A DNA stretch of 56,217 nt from JAZDJP01 sp043803805 (lineage in GTDB: Bacteria; Planctomycetota; JAZDJP01). The stretch spans positions 1 through 56,217 of the forward strand of contig JAZDJP010000038.1 in NCBI GenBank assembly GCA_043803805.1, written 5' to 3'. Positions 49,464-56,095 of this stretch are shown here, in pieces. The notes below the pieces were generated by a model, which saw only the letters and a list, made by a program, of their open reading frames with translations, was not told where the DNA came from and did not search any database. The first letter of the stretch is position 1; each line of letters opens with the position of its first letter. The position numbers and the translations under genes are program-made.

Positions 49464-50342
49464 ATGAAGACCTACCGAATCGGGCGCAGTCACAAATTTT
49501 TCGACGTCACCGCCGGGATCGTCGGCCGGGAGATCCGGATGGGAGACACGGTGACGTTCCTGTCGGAAATCGATCTCTCGGAAGTGGAGTCAATCCGGCA
49601 GGCCGTCCCGAAGGGAGGCAACAAGCCCTCCTACACGGCTTTTGTGGCCAAGGCGGTGGCCCTGGCCTTGCGCGAATTCCCCTATGCCAACCGCCGTCTC
49701 TTCCGGCTGTTCGGCCTTCCGTTCCTGCGCCGGCGGTTCCAGCAGTTCACCCGGTGCGACATCACGGTGGCGGTGGAACGGGATGTCCCCGGTGTCGAGG
49801 TGGCGACGTTTATTGACATCCTCCGCGACGTGGACCAGCGTTCCCTGGCGGGACTTACCCGGCAATTGCACGCGCTCGCCACGAGCGACGAAACCACCAA
49901 CCGGCAGTGGCGGCAGTTCAAGACCATCAGCACGTGCCTGCCGGTGTGGCTGGCGAAGTGGATCGTCCGGATGCCGGTTCATATTCCGTCGCTCTGGGCG
50001 AAGTACCGGGGCGGATCGGTATTGATCAGTTCCCCGGCGAAATACGGGGTGGACGCGGTGGTGGGGGCGTGGATGGCGCCCATCGGGATTTCGTTCGGAC
50101 TCGTGAAGGACCGGGCGGTGGTGCGCAGGGGCGCGGTGGTGGCGCGGCGGACGTTTGTCCTCACGCTCAATTTCGACCGTCGAATGATGGCGGGGGCGCA
50201 GGCGGCGAAATTTTACCGGCGGATCGCGGACATCCTGGAGCATGCCAGGACGGAGATGGGGGAGATGGATTCCGGAAAGAACACGCCGGTTCCAGCGGCG
50301 GCGAATCGGATCGCGGCGCTGGCCGCGCGGGACAAGGAGTAA
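49464..50342 (+). CDS. Degenerate E2-type (2-oxoacid dehydrogenase) acyltransferase domain protein A
   Basis: 292 residues corresponding only to the catalytic CAT-like domain of E2 enzymes; no lipoyl or subunit-binding domain. Recognisable blocks: NKPSYTAFVAKAVALALREFPYANRRL, CDITVAVERDVPGVEVATF, and near the end LTLNFDRRMMAGAQAAKFYRRI. In E2 enzymes that last block is DHRxxDG; here catalytic His is Arg and the Asp is Ala, so normal acyl transfer is doubtful. An amphipathic segment (VWLAKWIVRMPVHIP) interrupts the middle and could touch membrane. The C terminus NRIAALAARDKE is almost identical to that of protein B. It is the first gene of a sigma54-controlled unit with the glycosyltransferase; its last codons (AAGGAG) are the ribosome site for that gene. 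Confidence 0.8.
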   Translation: MKTYRIGRSHKFFDVTAGIVGREIRMGDTVTFLSEIDLSEVESIRQAVPKGGNKPSYTAFVAKAVALALREFPYANRRLFRLFGLPFLRRRFQQFTRCDITVAVERDVPGVEVATFIDILRDVDQRSLAGLTRQLHALATSDETTNRQWRQFKTISTCLPVWLAKWIVRMPVHIPSLWAKYRGGSVLISSPAKYGVDAVVGAWMAPIGISFGLVKDRAVVRRGAVVARRTFVLTLNFDRRMMAGAQAAKFYRRIADILEHARTEMGEMDSGKNTPVPAAANRIAALAARDKE

Positions 50343-50346
50343 AACC

Positions 50347-50460
50347 GTGGATCGTGAGTCGCGAATCGTTGATCGCAGAAGGAATCAAACGGGAAATTCC
50401 ACGAATTTCCGTTTTTCTGCAGTTCGCGATTCGCGAACCACGAACCACGCTTCTCGCATC
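50347..50460. repeat. Long imperfect hairpin built of word repeats (GATCGTGAGTCGCGAATCG type)
   Basis: The left half (GTGGATCGTGAGTCGCGAAT...CAGAAGG) and the right half (CTGCAGTTCGCGATTCGCGA ACCACGAACCACG) are imperfect reverse complements with arms near 50 bases. It encodes the N-terminal extension of the glycosyltransferase and supplies its GTG start. Confidence 0.65.
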
Positions 50461-51843
50461 CTCTTCATCGGCGAAGCCGTATCGTTCTCCCACATCGCCC
50501 GTCCGGCGGTGCTTGCCCGGTGGGCGAAAGAAGCGGGATATGCTGTTGAGTTCGCCTGCGGGCCGCGCTATGCGGGCGTGGCCCGGGCGGAAGGATTCGA
50601 GCCTCATCTCCTGCGCACGATCGCCCCGGAAGATTTCTACGGACGCCTGGCGAAGGGGAAATTCTTCTACACCCGTCAAGAATTGGATGGCTACGTCGCG
50701 GCGGAATTGGAATTAATCGCGCAACTCCAGCCCGACATCGTGGTGGGCGACTTCCGGCTCACGATGCCCGTCTCCTGCGAACTTGCGGGAATCCCGTATG
50801 TTTCGTTGATGAACGCCTATTGGAGCCCGGCGGCGGAGAAATTCCTCACGGCGCCGGAGGGCGGCGTCTGGGGCCTTCTTCCCCGGTTTCTGCGCGAGAA
50901 TCTCTTTTCGTTCGTCACCCCGATCGCCTATCGCGTTTTCGCGAAGCCCCTGAACGACCTCCGCAAATTTCACGGTCTCCCGGCATTCAACGACTTCCGG
51001 GAACACTACGCGGCGGGAGATTTCACGGCGTACTTGGATTTGCCAGTGTTGTTTCCTTCCCTTGTTGGAAGAGTCCTGGAGTCTCGGAGTCTTAGGGTCT
51101 CGGAGTCAACAACGCAGGAATTTCCTGACTCCCAGACTCTCAGACCCTCGGACTCCCAGACTTCTTCCTTCTTCCTCGGCCCCGTGCCCTGGTGGCCTGC
51201 CCACGCCCCGGAAACGGATCTCGGGAATCTCGGGGAAACCCGGCCCCTGGCGTATGTCTCGATGGGCTCGAGCGGATCGAGCAAGCGGCTTGCGGGCATC
51301 TTGACGCAAGTCATGGATGTCGGATACGACGTGGCGGTATCGGGGATTTCCGCCGGTGAGGGAGACGCTCTGCGGCGCGCGGTCCCGGCGCTTCGGGGGC
51401 GGGCGGTCCTCGCGGAATTCCTGAATCCGTCGGCGGTGCTGGATCGGGCAACGGTGGTCATCTGCCACGGGGGGAGCGGGACGATCTACCAGGCCATTGA
51501 GAAAGGCGCCCCGGTGCTCGCTCTTCCGGAAAACGCGGATCAGGCGATGGCGGCCCGGGCGGTGGAGAAGGCAGGGGCGGGGCGGATTGTCACGATGACC
51601 ACTCTCGGCGACGCCCTCCGGGACGCGGTCGCGGGCAGATGGAAAAACGCCGCGCTTCGCCTTGCTACGGCGATTGAAACTCACGACACCCGAGGGCGAT
51701 GGTTACGATTCCTGGAAAATGCCGTGGTACAAAAGTCGGCGAGTCCGCGAGTCGCCGAGTCGGAGAGCTCAAGAGTTTTGGAGTTGGAGAAGGCGGGCCA
51801 CGTGTCACGGGTCACGAGTCACGGCAAAAGGGAGATGCCATGA
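50347..51843 (+). CDS. GT1-family (UGT/MGT-like) glycosyltransferase carrying translated repeats
   Basis: The start is GTG 50347, with AAGGAG from the previous gene's end seven bases upstream. The recognisable enzyme begins near residue 39 (ILFIGEAVSFSHIARPAVLARWAKEAGYAVEFACGP) and has an N-terminal Rossmann half, then a C-terminal half with AYVSMGSSGSS and the donor-binding signature CHGGSGTIYQAIEKGAPVLALPENADQ. Three stretches are translated repeats: the N-terminal ~38 residues (VDRESRIVDRRR...), an insert between the two halves (LRVSESTTQEFPDSQTLRPS) and the C-terminal ~38 residues. Function: transfer of a sugar from a nucleotide donor; dTDP-L-rhamnose made by the nearby operon is a reasonable donor, by inference. 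Its stop overlaps the next ATG. Confidence 0.8.
   Translation: MDRESRIVDRRRNQTGNSTNFRFSAVRDSRTTNHASRILFIGEAVSFSHIARPAVLARWAKEAGYAVEFACGPRYAGVARAEGFEPHLLRTIAPEDFYGRLAKGKFFYTRQELDGYVAAELELIAQLQPDIVVGDFRLTMPVSCELAGIPYVSLMNAYWSPAAEKFLTAPEGGVWGLLPRFLRENLFSFVTPIAYRVFAKPLNDLRKFHGLPAFNDFREHYAAGDFTAYLDLPVLFPSLVGRVLESRSLRVSESTTQEFPDSQTLRPSDSQTSSFFLGPVPWWPAHAPETDLGNLGETRPLAYVSMGSSGSSKRLAGILTQVMDVGYDVAVSGISAGEGDALRRAVPALRGRAVLAEFLNPSAVLDRATVVICHGGSGTIYQAIEKGAPVLALPENADQAMAARAVEKAGAGRIVTMTTLGDALRDAVAGRWKNAALRLATAIETHDTRGRWLRFLENAVVQKSASPRVAESESSRVLELEKAGHVSRVTSHGKREMP
51063..51165. repeat. Imperfect hairpin of GAGTC/GACTC words inside the glycosyltransferase gene
   Basis: GAGTCCTGGAGTCTCGGAGT... (51071-51107) and GACTCCCAGACTCTCAGACC... 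(51127-51162) form inverted arms of about 35 bases around a 19-base loop. It is in frame and adds about 30 Ser/Glu-rich residues at the boundary between the two Rossmann halves. The same words form the 4808-4878 tract. Confidence 0.75.
51725..51835. repeat. GAGTCGCCGAGTC word tract at the glycosyltransferase 3' end
   Basis: Units such as GGCGAGTCCGCGAGTCGCCG and TCACGGGTCACGAGTCACGG extend the open frame to the stop at 51843. This tail is unlikely to be part of the enzyme fold. Confidence 0.65.
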
Positions 51844-52501
51844 ACACCCGGCTCACCCGTATTTTGAAGGCGGTCGAGGAATCCTTCCGTTCGAACCGCC
51901 CGGATTCCGGACGGATCGCGTTCGGAAACGGCCGGTTCGCCATCCGGGTGGCGGGCGATCTCGAAAGTCGGAAGAAGGCCTGCCGGTTGGTGTATCAGCG
52001 GATAATTTATATTCCGGGGAATTGAATTCGTTGTTGTTTGAAAAGGCGGGTCCGGAGCGTGTCTACGGGAAGGTGGGCGGGGCGCCAGCGGTGCTTCTGC
52101 GGGTGGCCCTTTCGACTCCGGATTGGGCTCGCGGGGGCGAAACATCTCCCGGGGAATCGGTTCCCGTGTCATCGCGGACGCTCAGCCCTCTCTTCCATCC
52201 GGAATCGGAGGAGCTCGGCATCCTCGCGCCCCTCCGCCGGGATATTCGCCCGCTTCACGCGGGGGAATTTATCCGATTATTCCTGGAGGAGACGGACGTC
52301 TGGGCGAAGGCCGGGCCCGATCAGCGGGCGCATCTCCGAGCCCGGTACGTCGGGTGGAGGCGGGCGGGAGCGGACGCACGGACGCCGGGGGAACTTCCTG
52401 CCGAAAGGCCGGATGTCCTGGAGAACGCGTCCCGCCTGGAACGGAGATGTGTCGTGTCGGCGAATGAGTTCGAGAGTCGGAAAGTTCGGGAGTTCGTATG
52501 A
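51840..52501 (+). pseudogene. Unrecognised gene split by a one-base frameshift
   Basis: ATG 51840 overlaps the glycosyltransferase stop (ATGA). The first frame reads MNTRLTRILKAVEESFRSNR... for 61 residues and stops at 52023-52025. The next frame continues naturally (GELNSLLFEKAGPERVYGKVGG...) to TGA at 52499-52501. One extra G in the GGGG run at 52016-52019 would join them into one protein of about 220 residues. This is either a sequencing error, a real mutation or, less likely, programmed frameshifting. I recognise no domain; the middle has alternating hydrophobic strands and acidic helices. The 3' end runs into word repeats (GAGAGTCGGAAAGTTCGGGA). Confidence 0.6.
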
Positions 52502-52541
52502 AATGCCGGGTTGATTCGGCATTCGGAATTCGCCATTTCCG

Positions 52542-54758
52542 TTATTCAATCACGAAGAAGGCGGTGCGTTTTCCCGCCTCGGTCCGCACCCGGCGGATGA
52601 TGCCCTTCTTTTCCAGCGACGACAGGTCGGCCGCCACGGTGTCGTTGCCGCATTTCATCAGCCGAATGATCTCGTGGCGGGTCAGTTTCCGGTGCTCCCG
52701 GAACAATTCCCCGAGTCGTTCGCGCCGCTCCCGCGTGGCGCGGGCCCGGGGGGATTCGGCGCGGGGCGGTGACGATTCCCCCGCGGACGGGGACTGGAAA
52801 AGCTCCGCGCCGAGAACCATCCGTCCGCCGCTCAACGCGACAATCCTCTCCACGGTGTTGATGAGTTCCCGGACATTGCCGGGCCAGTCATGGCGTTTGA
52901 GTTCCTCGATCAGGTCGTCCCCCAGGCAGGGGGGCGGGGCGGATGTTCCCCGGTTCAACCGTTCCAGAACGTGCCGCGCCATGAGCGGGATGTCTTCCGT
53001 TCTCTCGCGGAGGGGCGGCAGTCCGATTTCCAGGCGCGTCAGCCGATAATAGAGGTCCTTTCGGAATTTCCCTTCCCGGATCAGTTCCTCCAGGGGGCGG
53101 TTCGTGGCCGCGACCACCCGGGCCCTGCTCTTTCGAACGGCCACGGATCCGACGGGGCGGACGTCCCCGTTTTCGAGCGTCCTGAGGAGCACCGCCTGGA
53201 GGCGCGGCGGCATGGATTCCATCTCGTCGAGAAACAGGGTTCCTTCTCCGGCGGCGATAAACAGCCCCTCGTTTTCCGACACGGCTCCGGTGAATGCCCC
53301 TTTCGTGTGCCCGAACAGTTCCGATTCGAGGAGGGAATCGGCCAGGGAGGCGCAGTTTACGGCAAGAAAGGGTTTCCCGGCCCGGGGGCCGCTTTCGTGA
53401 AGGATCCGGGCCGCGAGATCCTTCCCCGTCCCGGTCTCTCCCGTGATGAGCACGGTGTCCGGGAGGGGGGCGAGGCGCGCGATGAGATCCCGGACGTTTT
53501 TCATTTCCCGGCTCTCTCCGATCAGAATCGCGGGGGGCGGAGCCGGCGGCGTCCGGGCCGCGGTCTCCGCGCGGGATTTGTCCGGTGAGCGGGGGAGGGC
53601 GGCGGCGAGATCCCGGAGCGTTTCGACCTGGAATGCCGAGAGATCCGGGACGTCCTGGAGTTCCCCCCGGAGGTGCCCGGGGTGGCGGACGTTGAGAACT
53701 TTCTGAAATTCGATGGCCGCTGCGTTGAGGTCGCCTTCCTGCGTCAGGAGCCGGACGCGCTCCATCGCGAGGTAGGGAATTTTTCCCTCCAGATCCATCG
53801 TGGCCAGGATGTGGCGGGCGGCGGTCGTGTTTCGGAGGGAAAGTTCCGCGTGCAACATCATATGAAGGGACATCTGTATCTGGACGGGGATGGGGTTTTT
53901 GAGAAGCGTGATGGAACGCCTGGCGTGGAGGATGGCCTCCTCCGGGTCTCCCCGGGACAGCGCGATGATGGACATGCAGTACTCCCGGCGGTGTGGGATG
54001 AGGATGGGGTCATTTTCAGGATCTCGAAGAAGTTCGCGAACGGCCGGCCAATCATACTTCTGACACAACAGGGCAAGGCGGAGGAGCAAGATCGACGGCT
54101 TGAGCGCGGGAGACGGCGAGGTGATTCGATCCAGGCAGGCCAGGCCGTTTTCCGTCCGGAACGTTCTGAATAACAGGTTGGCTCTCGCGGCCCAATATAC
54201 GGATAAGTCATCACCCGTCGTTTCCCCGAGTGTGTCAATATCGTTCAGGTCCGCTTCGGTCGTGTCAAGGTCGTTGTTTCCCGCCGCCACGCGCGCCCGG
54301 CGGATTTTCAACCGCAACCAGAAGTGGCTTTGCCGGGGTATGTCCATGGATAATGCCTGGGCGAGATAAAACTGTTGATTGTTGGAATCCCCGAGTTGCC
54401 AATGATATTCCGATTCGGCGACAAACCGGTAGGCCTTGAGATAGGGGGATGTGATGACAGGCGACTGGTTTTCCATGAGGCGGAGAAGCCGGCGAACCTC
54501 ACCCAGCCGGGATGCTCGGGTGGCCATCTGGACGCCGATGCCGAGCATGAGTTGGAATAATTCCGGGTCCGGCGGGGGGTGATTCAAGGCAACCCAGACC
54601 GCCGGGTCGGATTGTCCCCTTCCCGGAATGAGGCTCACGTCCGCAATCGCCCGGTAATAGGGGGTTGGGGGGGCTTCGGGAGGGGATGCCCCGGCGATGG
54701 TGGCAACGGTCGCCCAATCCGAATTGAGAAATGCATTGATGAACGGAATGTGGTCCAT
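52542..54758 (-). CDS. Sigma54-dependent activator B, paralogue of activator A
   Basis: 738 residues. It has the same plan as activator A with the same spacing: helical/TPR-like residues 1-390, Walker A GETGTGKD near 441, GAFTGA near 487, TLFLDEMESMP, RVVAATNRPL and WPGNVRELINTVERIV. The C terminus (RRERLGELFREHRKLTRHEIIRLMKCGNDTVAADLSSLEKKGIIRRV) is a winged helix of the DeoR/MarR kind, not a Fis domain. The N termini of A and B also align (MDHIPFINAFL versus MNIHSIVNALI), supporting ATG 54758 even though AAGGAGG lies farther upstream (54801-54810). It is divergent from acyltransferase B. The N-terminal helical part is probably the sensor. Confidence 0.9.
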   Translation of the reverse strand: MDHIPFINAFLNSDWATVATIAGASPPEAPPTPYYRAIADVSLIPGRGQSDPAVWVALNHPPPDPELFQLMLGIGVQMATRASRLGEVRRLLRLMENQSPVITSPYLKAYRFVAESEYHWQLGDSNNQQFYLAQALSMDIPRQSHFWLRLKIRRARVAAGNNDLDTTEADLNDIDTLGETTGDDLSVYWAARANLLFRTFRTENGLACLDRITSPSPALKPSILLLRLALLCQKYDWPAVRELLRDPENDPILIPHRREYCMSIIALSRGDPEEAILHARRSITLLKNPIPVQIQMSLHMMLHAELSLRNTTAARHILATMDLEGKIPYLAMERVRLLTQEGDLNAAAIEFQKVLNVRHPGHLRGELQDVPDLSAFQVETLRDLAAALPRSPDKSRAETAARTPPAPPPAILIGESREMKNVRDLIARLAPLPDTVLITGETGTGKDLAARILHESGPRAGKPFLAVNCASLADSLLESELFGHTKGAFTGAVSENEGLFIAAGEGTLFLDEMESMPPRLQAVLLRTLENGDVRPVGSVAVRKSRARVVAATNRPLEELIREGKFRKDLYYRLTRLEIGLPPLRERTEDIPLMARHVLERLNRGTSAPPPCLGDDLIEELKRHDWPGNVRELINTVERIVALSGGRMVLGAELFQSPSAGESSPPRAESPRARATRERRERLGELFREHRKLTRHEIIRLMKCGNDTVAADLSSLEKKGIIRRVRTEAGKRTAFFVIE

Positions 54759-54834
54759 GTAAAATAATGCTGGAATAACTGTTCCTGTTATTATGTCGAA
54801 CCCTCCTTTCTTTGCAACGACAAAATCATTACCT

Positions 54835-54847
54835 GTTAATTGTTAAC
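54835..54847. promoter_or_regulatory. Dyad GTTAA-TTG-TTAAC, candidate enhancer site
   Basis: A 13-base inverted repeat about 25-35 bases upstream of the sigma54 -24 box, followed at 54857 by TTGTTGA. Possible binding site for activator B. Confidence 0.35.
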
Positions 54848-54868
54848 GAGTTGCGATTGTTGACCGAT

Positions 54869-54885
54869 TTGGTTCGGGGTTTGCA
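54869..54885 (+). promoter_or_regulatory. Sigma54 promoter of acyltransferase B
   Basis: TTGGTTCGGGGTTTGCA has GG (54871-72) and GC (54883-84) ten bases apart and differs from consensus only at CA to TT within the -24 box. The start is expected near 54896, and GGAGGG at 54908-54913 serves ATG 54921. Confidence 0.75.
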
Positions 54886-54920
54886 AGTATCCTCCTTGTC
54901 TTGTTATGGAGGGATGAAAG

Positions 54921-55778
54921 ATGACTGGGAACTACAAAACACTCCGGTTCGACCGCTGGCGCTCGGCGACGAATGGGTTGGTGCGGGAAGTGGTGCATAT
55001 GGATACGGTCTTCTTCACCTCGTTGGTGGAGGCCACCGCGCTCGATCGCCTGCGGCAGGGCTGCGCGCAGCAGAGCGCGGCCAAGCCGTCCTACACGGCG
55101 CTGGTGATCAAGGCGATCTCGCTGGCGCTGGGCAGGCACTCCGGGATGAATCGCCTGGTGCTGGGCGGGCTTTTCCGTCACCGGCCGGTTCAATTGAATC
55201 GCGTGGATGCCGTGGTGGCCGTGGAGCGTGTGCGCGGAGGCGAGGACGTCGTTTACGCTGGAATTGTGCGGGCCACCGACCGGAAATCCTCGAACCAGAT
55301 TTCCGAGGATCTGCGCGGCCTGTCGTCCGGGGAAGAAGCCGGTGATCCACGGTTGGCACTTTTCATGCGGCTGGTGCGCTGGACGCCGGGGTGGCTCTGC
55401 CGGCTGCTGGTCGGCGCACCGCGGTTCGGTCCCAACCGGTGGATAGAGCACCGCGGTGGCGCCTTTGCGCTGACTACTGTGGGCAAATACGGCGTGGACT
55501 CGATTTGCGCCAAGTGGCCCTGGCCGCTCACGTTCACCTACGGGGAGGTCAAGAAGCGCCCGGTGGTCGCGGGCGAGTCGGTGGTCGCGCGCAACAGCTT
55601 TTATCTGTCCATGGGATTTGACCGGCGGCTGTGCAACGGCGCCCCGGCGGCGCGGTTCTTCCATGAGATTGTCCGGCGTCTCGAAACGGCGGACCTGGGA
55701 GAGGTGTCGGAGCCGGCGGCGCCCGCCCCGGCGCCGGCGAGCCGGATCGCGGCGCTGGCCGCGCGGGACAAGGAGTAA
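54921..55778 (+). CDS. Degenerate E2-type acyltransferase domain protein B
   Basis: 285 residues, catalytic-domain-only, homologous to protein A: AKPSYTALVIKAISLALGRHSGMNRLVL, VDAVVAVERVRGGEDVVYAGIV, GGAFALTTVGKYGVDSI and SMGFDRRLCNGAPAARFFHEI. The E2 motif DHRxxDG is DRRxxNG, again losing the catalytic His and the Asp. A hydrophobic insert (LVRWTPGWLCRLLVG) sits where protein A has its amphipathic one. The C terminus SRIAALAARDKE matches protein A nearly exactly, also at DNA level. GGAGGG precedes ATG 54921. It is transcribed divergently from activator B under a sigma54 promoter. Substrate unknown. Confidence 0.82.
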   Translation: MTGNYKTLRFDRWRSATNGLVREVVHMDTVFFTSLVEATALDRLRQGCAQQSAAKPSYTALVIKAISLALGRHSGMNRLVLGGLFRHRPVQLNRVDAVVAVERVRGGEDVVYAGIVRATDRKSSNQISEDLRGLSSGEEAGDPRLALFMRLVRWTPGWLCRLLVGAPRFGPNRWIEHRGGAFALTTVGKYGVDSICAKWPWPLTFTYGEVKKRPVVAGESVVARNSFYLSMGFDRRLCNGAPAARFFHEIVRRLETADLGEVSEPAAPAPAPASRIAALAARDKE

Positions 55779-55782
55779 TTTC

Positions 55783-55911
55783 ATGGATCGAAAATCGCCA
55801 ACCACGGAATCACGGAATTACCGCGGAAACACGGATATGGAATTTCGAATTCCGAGTTCCGAACGCCGAATTAATTCGCAATTCGTCATTCGACGTTTCA
55901 ATTCCATTTGA
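55783..55911 (+). repeat. Word-repeat hairpin with a 42-codon open frame, after acyltransferase B
   Basis: ATG 55783 follows the AAGGAG that ends the acyltransferase gene, as the glycosyltransferase start does in module A. The frame (MDRKSPTTESRN...) consists of translated words: AATTTCGAATTCCGAGTTCC and its imperfect inverse near 55871-55905. It is probably not a real protein, but a relic of the same arrangement. The remaining gap to 56059 holds no gene that I can support. Confidence 0.5.
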
Positions 55912-56059
55912 TTTTCAAGGTCGGTCGGCAAACGGCGCTGGACATGAACATCCCGTACACGGCACGGGATGGACATTGCCGAGGGCGTTCGGCGACCCGT
56001 TCGGCCGGGCCGTGAGCCGGGGAATGCCGGGGGATTTTCAGGTTCGGACGCGCCATTCA

Positions 56060-56087
56060 TTGACGGCGCGGTGAGGGCCGATATAAT
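56060..56087 (+). promoter_or_regulatory. Strong sigma-70 promoter of the efp gene
   Basis: TTGACG (56060-56065), a 16-base spacer and a perfect TATAAT (56082-56087). The expected start is at 56094-56096, next to ATG 56096, so a leaderless mRNA is predicted. Confidence 0.8.
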
Positions 56088-56095
56088 ACCCTCCC

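Noticed and set aside
54759..54810. Non-ATG start (ATA 54794) of activator B behind a perfect AAGGAGG
   Set aside because: The extension is in frame and well spaced, but ATA starts are very rare and the paralogue A aligns from the ATG; I kept ATG 54758.
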